A DNA stretch of 64,000 nt from Dipteris shenzhenensis (taxonomy: Eukaryota; Polypodiophyta; Polypodiopsida; Gleicheniales): NCBI GenBank assembly GCA_047967505.1, contig CM106539.1, one strand, 5' to 3'. The translations under genes were made by a program, and so were the position numbers. Numbering within the stretch: position 1 is the stretch's first letter; each line of letters starts with the position of its first letter. A model generated the notes under the pieces. The model ran no database searches and was not told the origin of the DNA. It saw only the letters and a program-made list of their open reading frames with translations. Below are positions 61,201 to 64,000 of this stretch, in pieces.

Positions 61201-63818
61201 AGCAGCAGTCAAATCATAAATGCTCAACGAAATTCGTCTTAAAAGTTGTCAGTACTAGCCCAATGTCACCACCAGGTAACCAGCGGTTGCGCTAACTCGG
61301 CCAACACCCTCTCATATAATCAGTATGTGGCCTCTCTGAGTTTTTTGGGGGATCTGGAGCTTTTCTAATCTCTCCTATAGCTTTTTACATGAAACTGTGT
61401 TGAAGGCTTTCTTGAATCTTAGAAAACAGCAGTGGACAGCCCCTTTCCTATTTTTGGCTCCCTCTGTGCCGTTCTTATAGCGACTACATGGTCCATTGTT
61501 AACTGCTTGGCCTTGCTTGGGATGGTGCCCTAATTCGTTGTGTCTCTGCCCATATGATTATTTTTTGCTTAATGATGGTGCCATACAGTTTTGTCCATGA
61601 GGTTGCTTACCACGATTGCTGTATAGTTTTTAACCACCTTGCTGTCCCCTCCTTTGTGGATCGGTGCAATTCTGTTAAGCTGCCATTCTGGGGGGTGTCC
61701 CTCTGGTGAGCATTCCCTTTGTCTTCTCTCCTCTCCATGTCAACATCTCAGCCAGTAGCCCTTGTGTGTCTGGGGCCTTCCTGCTTGCTAGCTTCTTCAG
61801 ATCTCTCTCAACATCTGCTTGTCATTTGCTGCTTTTATAGAGAATTCATGGTTGACATCTCTTCCCCCTCTCTTTCGTAGAGGACCTGGACAAAGGATAA
61901 CATGTCTTCCCGGGATGTTTTTCTCTCTTGTTGTTTGCTGCCATGGGACATCTAAAAAAACTTTCTGGGATTGTTTTTAAGTTCCTCGAAACTTTCAAGG
62001 TGTTTACCCTTGAGAATCTTCTTTTCTTGCCTCTTACCACCCATCTTTATCTTCTCATTCCTAGCTGTGTCTGATGTCTCCCAAGCCTATTTGCTGTTCT
62101 GCATTCCTGGTCGTACCAGTTGTTGCAGAGCATGCCTATGCCCCTCCTCTTGCTTTTTGTGAAGCATTGTTGGGCTGTTTCCTGCAGTATTGCGGTTATA
62201 ACATTTATTCATTGCTTGGTATGTAGAAGGTGTGTTACAGTGTGATATTGCTGTTTCCGATTCCTTCTTGTACCTCTGTGCCTTTTCGCAGTCCATTTTC
62301 AGTCTTGGGGGTGCATTAGGTTTCTGTTTTTCTGTAGCATGCCTTGTTCCTTTCAGGCCTAGTGATATTACTTTTTGGCCAGACTCCAAGATCTCGTCCT
62401 CAATCTTGAGGTATTCCATTGTGTATCTTGCTGCCAAGCTCATGATCACGTAATCAATTTACCCTTGACCCTTCAGGGGTTTTTCATGGATATTCTGAAA
62501 AAGGGAGTACCATTACATAACTGTAGTCCACCTCATCCGCATAGGGTGATTTCTCCCATGTCTCTTGACGTCCTTCTCCAGCCCCTCCTTTTCTCATTGT
62601 CCTCTTCCATTTCTTCCATCCATATGGGGCATCTCCCCTCTCTTGTGATGATGCCTTGCGTTGAGCCTGTTTGTGCATTGAAATCTGCTGCCAAAATAAT
62701 TGCGTGGTCTTTAGGAAGCCTGGCTACGTCCTTCACCAAATGCATGGGAGGGTCTTCTCGTGATATATGGCTGTTTGTTTGTAGATGGGTGATTGTGGGG
62801 GTGCACAATAACATGCTACTAGGCGGATGTTTCCTTCTTTTGCTGGTATCTGTACCCTGTTTGTGTGGATCTTCCTTTATGATGTTGGCTGTTTTTTTGT
62901 TGATGTAGCATGCTATCCCACCAAATCCCCGCCCTCCTATGTTTCTTTGGTTGTCCCATATTGATGTTTCCAGGAAACCATGTATTTCTGGGGTTTCATT
63001 CCCTTGATGCTCCCTTGTCTCCAAAACTGTAAGTATGTCTGTTTTTGATAATTCCTCTTCCAGTGTGATGGCCCTGTCCCAAGGTCCATTTTCCCACGTT
63101 CCATTCTTTGATCAGCAGGGTCTTGAGTCCTTATGTATAATTGTTTATATAGTAATAATCTATAATATTTTGTACAACATTTTACGTGCTTCTAGGCAAA
63201 TTGAAACCTGCGAAAAGGCTTTCGCAAAATGTTTCTGGTAACACTGTTCAGAGAGGACTCTTGACGTCCTATGAGACTATTTGGAGGGCGAGATATTCCT
63301 CATCACTGCTGCATTATTATGTGGCACTCAGAGAGCTTTGGAGGCCTTGTACTTGCTTGGTGGCTTAAGGTCCTTGAAGAAAAAAACCAAAGAGGTCCTA
63401 GAATACTAAGGCTTGCATGGTATTGTCTCCTGTTTGAGTCGTGTTTGTATAAGTAAATGTAGCTCTTTGGCATCTCATGTCGCTGTTATGGTATTTAAGA
63501 GTAGTTAGGTTTCTTTTGGTGAATTTAATTCCCTTGTTTTGCACTGAGATACTAAACATATCAGGATAGACATCACAAATTTTGTGTAGCTTTATGCAAT
63601 TTGAAGTGAACCTTCTGCTTACTTGTTCTAATGATCAGGGACTAGCCAGGCTGCAAGGTACTTACGGGCAAATGGCATCACCCTTTTCGGAGTTAGAGAC
63701 GAGACAGTCAAACTACTGGGAAAGGCTGACATGTATTTTTTCAGTCCGGAACACCCTGCTTTGACAGAACCTGCTCAGAAGGCCCTTGACTGGGCAGTTG
63801 AAGAGAAAAATAAACAAG
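15670..63818 (+). CDS. CLPT: Chloroplast Clp protease accessory subunit ClpT (exons 1-4; gene continues past the window)
   Basis: ClpT proteins are plant stromal proteins with a Clp-N-type fold that bind and stabilise the plastid ClpPR protease core. Exons join at GT-AG borders: 15670-15884, 16033-16068, 16173-16282, 63639-63818. The frame stays open across all joins (541 nt, about 180 codons). The start is supported by an in-frame TGA at 15661, two codons upstream. The first ~70 residues are rich in Ser and Arg with few acids, as in a chloroplast transit peptide. After the PER motif of exon 2 comes the Clp-N signature [19 protein letters not shown], then GTEALLMG (exon 3). Exon 4 supplies [19 protein letters not shown] and the start of the second Clp-N repeat. 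ClpC N-domains were considered, but [12 protein letters not shown] is typical of ClpT. The last part (roughly 50-70 residues by family length) lies beyond the window. ClpT1 and ClpT2 cannot be told apart here. Confidence 0.9.
16283..17099. other. Native-looking start of ClpT intron 3
   Basis: AT-rich sequence without retroelement protein similarity. A CTGTTAGAAATC string at about 17089 may mark the border of copia-1, but no LTR pair could be shown. Confidence 0.4.
17100..18880 (+). mobile_element. Copia-1: 5' relic (leader, gag, zinc knuckle)
   Basis: A T-rich leader (about 17150-17720) with repeated GGGGCTTTTG motifs precedes gag at about 17741 ([13 protein letters not shown]). Gag has a TAG at 17788-17790, then an open stretch to 18391 of UBN2-type gag ([40 protein letters not shown]). 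A frameshift near 18350 follows, then a stop at about 18540 and the knuckle [14 protein letters not shown] (CX2CX4HX4C). The copy breaks off near 18,880, where copia-2 has its protease. The rest of pol and both LTRs are missing. It is of the same group as copia-2 and copia-3. Confidence 0.8.
18881..19152 (+). mobile_element. C-rich segment, left part of the sequence split by gypsy G1
   Basis: It is joined to 29,485 onward if G1 and one copy of the GACCA duplication are removed. It is rich in CTGCTCC/CCTCCC. It may be the 5' UTR of the L1 whose ORF1 is read at 30,300-30,600. That assignment is inference. Confidence 0.4.
19153..19673 (-). repeat. G1 left (3') LTR
   Basis: 521 bp, starting TGACACGTCCCATG and ending CGTGCACATGACA. 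Followed by CTCCCCCTCCTCT, the minus-strand polypurine tract. Confidence 0.93.
19687..20216 (-). pseudogene. G1 integrase C-terminus and chromodomain
   Basis: The stretch 20216-19989 reads [20 protein letters not shown] and [17 protein letters not shown], the GPF/Y module. A frameshift at about 20010 separates it from 19986-19687: [13 protein letters not shown], then a chromodomain ([30 protein letters not shown]). The chromodomain places G1 among chromoviruses. Confidence 0.85.
20220..21121 (-). pseudogene. G1 integrase
   Basis: This continues RNase H after the LINE. It has an HHCC zinc domain ([18 protein letters not shown]), then the catalytic core with Asp in SMDFITGLP, Asp in [13 protein letters not shown] and Glu in [25 protein letters not shown] follows. 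A TAG at about 20220 (..NFLQDM*) interrupts the frame. Confidence 0.87.
21122..21278. repeat. LINE target site duplication, left copy (157 bp)
   Basis: Begins TCTGCCAATAAGAACTG and ends TACGATAACGTAT. It encodes the G1 RNase H-integrase connection. Confidence 0.92.
21279..24797 (+). mobile_element. Single-ORF LINE (RTE-like) inserted in G1, with a 157-bp target duplication and (TTC)n tail
   Basis: G1 sequence 21122-21278 is repeated as 24798-24954 with two mismatches. The segment between is 3,519 bp. It has a short 5' leader, one endonuclease-RT frame, a ~110-bp 3' UTR and a tail of about seven TTC units ending at the duplication. No gag-like ORF1 or RNase H is present. One ORF, an AP endonuclease, a microsatellite tail and a long, variable target duplication are known traits of RTE-clade LINEs. 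Clade membership needs a tree. Confidence 0.85.
21361..24665 (+). pseudogene. LINE endonuclease-reverse transcriptase, one frameshift
   Basis: The start is [10 protein letters not shown] at 21361. Endonuclease motifs are [17 protein letters not shown] and [10 protein letters not shown]. The RT follows with [40 protein letters not shown] and YADD ([10 protein letters not shown]). The C-terminus holds CX2CX9HX4C (CQLC...HMVMIC). The first frame stops at 23074, but the RT similarity passes to another frame between about 23005 and 23040, in an A-rich stretch, and stays open to 24663. That implies a one-base indel. Apart from it the protein, about 1,100 residues, appears complete, so the copy is fairly young. 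Confidence 0.88.
24798..24954. repeat. LINE target site duplication, right copy (157 bp)
   Basis: Same length and ends as the left copy. It differs at ATTTCC/ATTTTC and CTCGACTT/CTCAACTT. Confidence 0.92.
24955..26073 (-). pseudogene. G1 reverse transcriptase and RNase H
   Basis: RT runs from about 26073 ([44 protein letters not shown], catalytic Asp pair present) to a TAA at 25555. The same frame resumes with LGHKISSEG and [11 protein letters not shown], then RNase H ([42 protein letters not shown]). The TAA and the earlier TAG are the only breaks I see here. The frame continues into a LINE insertion at 24954. Confidence 0.85.
26086..27945 (-). pseudogene. G1 gag-protease
   Basis: The start MSDSANPEF (27945) is preferred over an upstream ATG at 28401, because the added 152 residues are repeat-coded. 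The frame is 619 aa. Residues ~100-240 are the gag domain ([29 protein letters not shown]). A knuckle [14 protein letters not shown] (CX2CX4HX4C) follows. The retropepsin reads [12 protein letters not shown], with Asp-Pro-Gly where Asp-Ser/Thr-Gly is usual. The frame ends at a TAG in the lead-in to RT (..ELATQL*). Gag and protease otherwise look whole. Confidence 0.85.
28110..28370 (-). repeat. G1 leader with repeated (C)TGTACGG(C)TGCTGATGC-type motifs
   Basis: About a dozen GTAC cores, most as GTACGG, are spaced by GCTGACG/GCTGATGC. The stretch is read through by an N-terminally extended gag frame, but the repeated sequence looks like leader, not protein. Confidence 0.8.
28959..29479 (-). 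repeat. G1 right (5') LTR with adjoining tRNA-iMet PBS
   Basis: 521 bp, the same termini as the left LTR. The PBS complement GCTCTGATACCA is at 28945-28956, with a two-base gap to the LTR. Confidence 0.93.
29485..30608 (+). mobile_element. L1-1: 5' region and ORF1 fragment, broken by a copia LTR
   Basis: A G/C/T-rich leader-like stretch runs to about 30,080. Around 30,350-30,580 the + frame reads [36 protein letters not shown] and [13 protein letters not shown]. This matches the gag-like ORF1 domain of L1-2 at 37,590-37,860 ([18 protein letters not shown]..; LPREYRAIL). The copy ends where the minus-strand copia LTR begins. No ORF2 is present. Confidence 0.55.
30609..31236 (-). repeat. LTR of the truncated copia element
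   Basis: On the minus strand it begins TGTTAGAATTCG just after the polypurine tract. The opposite border near 30609 (CGTTAGAAATC on +) is approximate, because no second LTR survives. Confidence 0.6.
30951..31130. repeat. Minisatellite of CCATTGACCTTG.CCA.CGA units within the copia LTR
   Basis: About nine units of roughly 20 bp carry about ten TTGACC and three TTGAC(A/T) strings on +. TTGACC is the W-box core bound by WRKY factors; binding here is inference. Confidence 0.8.
31244..32275 (-). pseudogene. Copia RT C-half and RNase H
   Basis: RT reads [11 protein letters not shown] at the catalytic site (Glu where Tyr is usual, Asp pair kept), [10 protein letters not shown] and [18 protein letters not shown]. 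RNase H reads [20 protein letters not shown] and [11 protein letters not shown] frameshift near 31,490 leads to [31 protein letters not shown], cut here to its recognisable blocks. Ends at 31244. Confidence 0.8.
32276..32933. mobile_element. Fragment starting like the hAT-like MITE, then unassigned AT-rich sequence
   Basis: CATAGTTG at 32276 and clustered GAAACGTTTC-type motifs match the end of the MITE at 52174. No opposite end CAACTATG is found before G2, so the piece is truncated or a different member. The part 32400-32600 has several GTACA/CCGTAC motifs; 32640-32930 is AT-rich with nothing recognised. Confidence 0.4.
32934..33495 (-). repeat. G2 left (3') LTR, truncated, with hairpin array
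   Basis: It starts abruptly at TGGAGTCTTCGAAGC, 250 bases or more inside the full LTR, and ends ATTGTGGTGACA. The hairpin array lies at about 33176-33415. Confidence 0.85.
33512..34845 (-). pseudogene. G2 integrase with chromodomain-like end
   Basis: The zinc domain ([27 protein letters not shown], with Tyr where G3 has Cys) is at 34845-34600. The core reads MDFIFYLP and [13 protein letters not shown]. The third catalytic residue is lost: DGQSVVANS in place of G3's DGQSEVANS. Frame breaks fall at about 34460 and 33965. The end reads [15 protein letters not shown], then [32 protein letters not shown], a chromodomain-like stretch. Confidence 0.83.
34928..36310 (-). pseudogene. G2 reverse transcriptase and RNase H
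   Basis: RT begins near 36310 ([21 protein letters not shown]) and shows [30 protein letters not shown] and [17 protein letters not shown]. The catalytic site reads [10 protein letters not shown], one Asp of the FxDD pair being absent. RNase H begins [18 protein letters not shown] stop at 35207 (..SRRLPDI*) and further breaks follow before [18 protein letters not shown] at about 35130. Confidence 0.83.
36422..36652 (-). other. Small open frame just after the G2 primer-binding site
   Basis: 76 codons, starting 18 bases inside the [23 protein letters not shown] onward, with two Cys and many charged residues. I recognise no family. It is probably leader or a gag remnant left by the deletion. 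Confidence 0.25.
36684..37558 (-). repeat. G2 right (5') LTR with hairpin array
   Basis: 875 bp, TGAAACC...GGTGACA. Hairpin array at about 37216-37478. Followed by the L1-2 sequence GAGCCCC. Confidence 0.87.
38440..39270 (+). pseudogene. L1-2 reverse transcriptase with stops and a lost active site
   Basis: Reads [47 protein letters not shown], a stop, then [19 protein letters not shown] and, after another stop, [36 protein letters not shown] follows in a shifted frame (39066). The frame then passes to [19 protein letters not shown] without the YxDD segment, implying an internal deletion near 39250-39310. Confidence 0.82.
40282..40970 (+). pseudogene. L1-2 C-terminal zinc domain (zf-RVT type)
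   Basis: Open for about 230 codons: [20 protein letters not shown], then [20 protein letters not shown], a CX2C..HX4C-type finger usual at the end of plant L1 ORF2. AWNIWVARC follows. The frame runs into the G3 LTR at 40971. Confidence 0.75.
40971..42589 (-). repeat. G3 left (3') LTR with hairpin array and a captured L1 fragment
   Basis: LTR sequence is 40971-41890 and 42577-42589. The array is at about 41495-41822. The break comes after GGATATTT; the LTR resumes at CATTGTGGTGACA. Confidence 0.88.
41891..42576 (-). pseudogene. L1 ORF1 (gag-like) fragment captured inside the G3 LTR
   Basis: The minus strand is open for about 228 codons. It has a DUF4283-like domain ([31 protein letters not shown]), then knuckle [14 protein letters not shown] (CX2CX4HX4C) and a Lys/Ser/Pro-rich tail. 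The codons before the first Met also read as ORF1, so it is an internal fragment. The borders in the LTR are GGATATTT(A) on the left and CATTGTGG on the right, with no visible target duplication or A tail. Confidence 0.78.
42602..44035 (-). pseudogene. G3 integrase-chromodomain frame, intact over 477 codons
   Basis: HHCC domain ([23 protein letters not shown]), catalytic core with Asp in MDFIFYLP, Asp in [13 protein letters not shown] and Glu in [10 protein letters not shown], all present. Then [31 protein letters not shown] and a chromodomain-like end, [32 protein letters not shown]. It is the best preserved pol piece of this family here. Upstream (44036-44224) only a frameshifted RNase H remnant is left before copia-2. 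Confidence 0.87.
44225..48280 (+). mobile_element. Copia-2: 5' half (LTR/leader, gag, protease, integrase), 3' half deleted
   Basis: It begins TGTAGGCC at 44225 inside G3 RNase H, after GAAAAT. A 5' region with many GTAC motifs (44560-45010) and a T-rich GGGGCTTTTG leader (45050-45450) precede gag. The element stops at about 48280, in the region before RT, where it joins the G3 leader. With one LTR at most, the LTR end is unknown; TGGTATCTACAGAC at about 45042 may be a decayed PBS. Confidence 0.78.
44560..45010 (+). repeat. GTAC/CCGTACGG-rich 5' region of copia-2
   Basis: More than twenty GTAC strings in about 450 bp, many as CCGTAC or GTACGG, where one or two are expected by chance. Confidence 0.85.
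45539..48287 (+). pseudogene. Copia-2 gag-protease-integrase with one frameshift
   Basis: Gag starts [12 protein letters not shown] at 45539. UBN2-type gag ([40 protein letters not shown]), knuckle [14 protein letters not shown], protease [14 protein letters not shown] (Asp present), then pre-integrase [12 protein letters not shown] frameshift near 47,055 leads to [17 protein letters not shown] and the integrase core ([27 protein letters not shown]). The frame ends soon after [23 protein letters not shown], where RT should follow. Confidence 0.88.
48613..49572 (-). repeat. G3 right (5') LTR with hairpin array
   Basis: TGTAATCTTACCCG...ATTGTGGTGACA, uninterrupted. The hairpin array is at about 49138-49490. 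Confidence 0.92.
49138..49490. repeat. Array of about 17 short hairpins with different but self-complementary stems
   Basis: Units have stems of 5-8 bp and loops of 3-5 nt, mostly CGAA, CGTA or CGCA. Examples: GTTGAC-CGAA-GTCAAC (49143-49158), CCAAC-CGAA-GTTGG (49247-49260), GGTTAAC-CGTA-GTTAACC (49269-49286), CTTGGC-GCGT-GCCAAG (49289-49304) and CTTGAC-CAGA-GTCAAG (about 49419). Spacers are often ACTCT(C/T). The same array is in all four G2/G3 LTR copies. Confidence 0.85.
49573..49815 (+). mobile_element. L1-2 3' end after G3
   Basis: Begins with the second GCAGG and continues [14 protein letters not shown]-like coding, then a T-rich 3' region to GGGGGGAAAAACAAAG. A short A-rich end rather than a long poly(A) remains. 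The right border is approximate. Confidence 0.6.
49819..50665 (-). pseudogene. Copia-3 reverse transcriptase, truncated, active site altered
   Basis: Frames shift several times (50665-50282, 50357-50145, 50292-49819). Blocks include [30 protein letters not shown] and, at the catalytic site, LYVNDMLV: Asn replaces the first Asp of [21 protein letters not shown] and [11 protein letters not shown] follow, and the copy ends near 49850 without RNase H. Confidence 0.82.
51235..51651 (-). pseudogene. Copia-3 integrase core
   Basis: [33 protein letters not shown], then [20 protein letters not shown] with the catalytic Glu. It ends in LNRLDHHTL after a frame change. The linker 51190-50666 carries [17 protein letters not shown] and [10 protein letters not shown] as in copia-2. 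Confidence 0.83.
51776..51995 (-). repeat. 110-bp tandem duplication in copia-3 pre-integrase
   Basis: ATATGCATTTTGGGAAG starts at 51776 and again at 51886, and the units agree at nearly all positions. 110 is not a multiple of three, so [20 protein letters not shown] is read twice in different frames. Confidence 0.88.
52174..52557. mobile_element. hAT-like MITE, 384 bp, target duplication AGCCACAT
   Basis: Ends are CATAGTTGC (52174) and GCAACTATG (52557), inverted copies. AGCCACAT flanks both sides (52166-52173, 52558-52565); 8 bp is the hAT size. Subterminal ACGTTT/AAACG motifs recur at both ends, including CGTTTGGAAATTTTTCCAAACG. No coding capacity. Confidence 0.85.
52566..53405 (-). pseudogene. 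Copia-3 gag C-part, zinc knuckle and protease
   Basis: 53405-53195 reads [20 protein letters not shown] and [19 protein letters not shown], continuing the gag cut by copia-4. A stop (53195) is followed by a damaged knuckle [14 protein letters not shown] (second Cys is Tyr, Gly is Trp) and protease [14 protein letters not shown], with the catalytic Asp present. The frame breaks at 52679. Confidence 0.8.
53410..53611 (+). repeat. Copia-4 5' LTR with a 28-nt perfect palindrome
   Basis: Starts TGTTGGGGTAAAGG, ends CACTCCCTTTCA. Palindrome at 53457-53484, half-site CCTATGACTGTCTT. Confidence 0.94.
53612..55403 (+). other. Copia-4 leader with PBS, CG-rich and GTAC-rich part
   Basis: PBS at 53614-53626. 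At 53660-53720 there are six GTAC cores (CCGTACGGACGTACGG-like). 53720-53990 is rich in GCGGCGC. At 54110-54250 (A)GGTACAG and AAGTACAG repeat. Frames on either strand here have no recognised similarity. The rest to 55403 shows no coding signal. Confidence 0.75.
55404..56294 (+). CDS. Copia-4 gag
   Basis: Start [18 protein letters not shown]; 296 codons. UBN2/gag-type fold blocks: [37 protein letters not shown] and [19 protein letters not shown] basic RS-type stretch, knuckle [14 protein letters not shown] (CX2CX4HX4C), then a Lys-rich tail to SDSDIHG and a TGA. This is the only gag in the window without an internal break. In related elements the frame continues into protease, so the TGA probably marks a frameshift at about 56,290. 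Confidence 0.85.
   Translation: MASGGGDSSILNIKKLEGAHNYALWAEQCLNVLLLKKIAKPIRVKGVKPSDMAADDWEELDLSARAAIMLTISDILVFNVQAEKTSYGLWQRLEELYAQKSSASKVYWLKKLVDFRMKEGTTMTSHLSEFNAIFTQLIAQGLNLDEEFKATFLLCTLPESWDTFKTTLSNSNATLIYADVESSLLMEEMSRKNNAGSKSSNALQVQDRGRTQQKGRSASKSKSRSQSRGKKDIECFYCGKKGHVKSKCFKFIRDQKAKKAETKDAGNASKGKGKAKADDLDAVNVAAEDSDSDIHG
56254..57610 (+). pseudogene. Copia-4 protease and integrase, damaged
   Basis: The protease reads [13 protein letters not shown]: the catalytic Asp before SGA is absent, consistent with an in-frame loss of three bases. Pre-integrase [18 protein letters not shown] and CDHCIFGKH, then the core [10 protein letters not shown] and [15 protein letters not shown] frameshift near 57,180 breaks the frame before the [13 protein letters not shown] block. 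A 137-bp tandem duplication (57337-57473, 57474-57610) repeats [15 protein letters not shown] and again shifts the frame. Confidence 0.88.
57337..57610 (+). repeat. 137-bp tandem duplication in copia-4 integrase
   Basis: ACAAGGCTTTGGAGTTGAA starts at 57337 and 57474; the units appear identical. 137 is not a multiple of three. Confidence 0.92.
57611..59641 (+). pseudogene. Copia-4 reverse transcriptase and RNase H, one premature TAG
   Basis: RT starts near 58150 ([20 protein letters not shown]), then [20 protein letters not shown] and [17 protein letters not shown] at 58511-58513 follows GKE. The frame resumes [20 protein letters not shown], catalytic [13 protein letters not shown], and [15 protein letters not shown]. 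RNase [65 protein letters not shown]. Stop at 59639. Apart from the TAG this half is intact. Confidence 0.9.
59741..59942 (+). repeat. Copia-4 3' LTR with the same palindrome
   Basis: Same ends as the 5' LTR. Palindrome at 59788-59815. Confidence 0.94.
59943..60380 (-). pseudogene. Copia-3 gag, N-terminal part
   Basis: [20 protein letters not shown] starts at 60380, as in copia-2. Frame changes follow, then REPEATED blocks [13 protein letters not shown] (a short duplication of TCTGCTCTTGTGTAGGAGGCA-type DNA near 60110-60175) and [20 protein letters not shown]. It is cut by copia-4 at 59943. Confidence 0.75.
61305..63120 (-). pseudogene. Degraded single-ORF LINE (same broad group as the LINE in G1)
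   Basis: On the minus strand, from 63,120: [50 protein letters not shown] and [12 protein letters not shown] (endonuclease GDFN position). Then a connecting region (62449-62087). RT blocks follow near 61,760-61,560: [35 protein letters not shown]. It ends about 61,305, before the later RT motifs. Several stops and frameshifts make it older than the LINE in G1. Confidence 0.75.
63121..63638. other. Native-looking end of ClpT intron 3
   Basis: AT-rich sequence leading to the acceptor TTCTAATGATCAG. No transposon similarity recognised. Confidence 0.5.
63639..63818 (+). CDS. CLPT: ClpT exon 4, separated from exon 3 by about 47 kb
   Basis: The acceptor ATGATCAG precedes the exon. Its two leading bases complete the split Gly codon left by exon 3 (GAAG + GG), giving the family motif EGTS. 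The 59 following codons read through [27 protein letters not shown] and [15 protein letters not shown], then a donor CAAG|GTAAAA. No stop occurs. The match to the second half of the ClpT Clp-N domain and the exact phase fit with exon 3 are the evidence that both parts belong to one gene. Trans-splicing or a partial gene copy remain formal alternatives, because no transcript is available. Confidence 0.87.
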
Positions 63819-64000
63819 GTAAAAATAAATGTATAATTGTAGTGGTCTTTGAGTCTCTTATGTGTTGGTGGTATCAGTCCTATGCCCTTGCATCAAAACC
63901 ACATGGGCTTCAAACTTCAGTACCAAATGAGTTTAATGGCTATATTACACAATCTTCGTTGCAAACAGCTTTACTTTGATTAATGTGATTTTCTGATTCC
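63819..64000. other. Start of ClpT intron 4
   Basis: Begins GTAAAAAT after exon 4. No further exon is seen before the window ends. Confidence 0.7.

Larger units (their letters stand above)
49816..61300 (-). mobile_element. Copia-3: minus-strand element, split by copia-4 and a MITE, both LTRs not found
   Basis: From right to left: leader (about 61300-60390), gag N-part (60380-59943), [copia-4], gag C-part (53405-53195), knuckle/protease (53167-52566), [MITE], pre-integrase with a 110-bp duplication, integrase (51651-51235), linker (51190-50666), RT (50665-49850). RNase H and the 3' LTR are missing at the left, next to the L1-2 end. At the right a LINE relic adjoins and no LTR or PBS is clear. 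The copies of GTTAC at copia-4 restore one gag reading. Confidence 0.8.
16283..63638 (+). other. ClpT intron 3, 47,356 bp, filled with nested transposable elements
   Basis: The intron is bounded by GTACGT (16283) and ATGATCAG (ending 63638). Native-looking sequence survives only at about 16283-17100 and 63121-63638. Between them lie four copia elements or relics, one truncated copia RT/RNase H fragment, three gypsy elements, two L1-type LINEs, two single-ORF LINEs and two hAT-like pieces, on both strands. Target site duplications of G1, G3, copia-4, the LINE and the MITE give the nesting order. Confidence 0.85.

Noticed and set aside
62375-62908. 177-codon + frame
   Set aside because: It is antisense to the LINE endonuclease relic on the minus strand.
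1-64000. tRNA, rRNA or other structured RNA genes
   Set aside because: None was recognised; the tRNA-like strings are primer-binding sites next to LTRs.

Overview
This is nuclear DNA of a land plant with a large, repeat-rich genome. The evidence is plant Ty1/copia and Ty3/gypsy chromovirus retrotransposons, plant L1-type LINEs, a hAT-like MITE, and one recognisable host gene encoding a chloroplast Clp protease accessory protein (ClpT). A housekeeping gene with one intron of about 47 kb, packed with nested retroelements, would fit a fern, gymnosperm or similar large-genome plant. The lineage cannot be settled from the window.

Bases 1-15,669 are the 5' flank of the host gene. They hold a 0.5-kb purine tract, tandem repeats, a degenerate gypsy-type element in a CT-rich site (2264-8285), CT/CA microsatellites, an L1 LINE relic (12.2-13.0 kb) and small gypsy and copia relics (13.7-14.0 kb). 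The ClpT gene starts at 15,670 on the + strand. Exons 1-3 lie within 615 bp (15,670-16,282). Exon 4 is at 63,639-63,818, and the gene runs off the right edge.

Intron 3 (16,283-63,638) is a layered set of insertions. From left to right it holds: a 5' copia relic (copia-1, +); an L1 5' segment split by a near-complete gypsy element G1 (19,153-29,479, minus strand, 521-bp LTRs, target duplication GACCA), itself split by a 3.5-kb single-ORF LINE with a 157-bp target duplication; a truncated minus-strand copia with a TTGACC minisatellite in its LTR; a hAT-like end fragment; a truncated gypsy element G2; a degraded L1 split by a sister gypsy element G3 (40,971-49,572, target duplication GCAGG), with copia-2 inside G3; a minus-strand copia-3 split by a young copia-4 (53,410-59,942, target duplication GTTAC) and by a 384-bp hAT-like MITE (target duplication AGCCACAT); then a degraded LINE and native intron.

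No element has an intact reading frame; premature stops, frameshifts, tandem duplications and lost catalytic residues are noted per feature. The observations most worth following are the 47-kb ClpT intron; an array of short hairpins with mutually compensated stems in the G2/G3 LTRs; GTAC/CCGTACGG-rich leaders shared by unrelated copia and gypsy elements; the LINE with a 157-bp target duplication and a TTC tail; and an L1 ORF1 fragment captured inside an LTR without a target duplication. Almost all coding matter in the window is retroelement debris. The only gene with a cellular role is ClpT.
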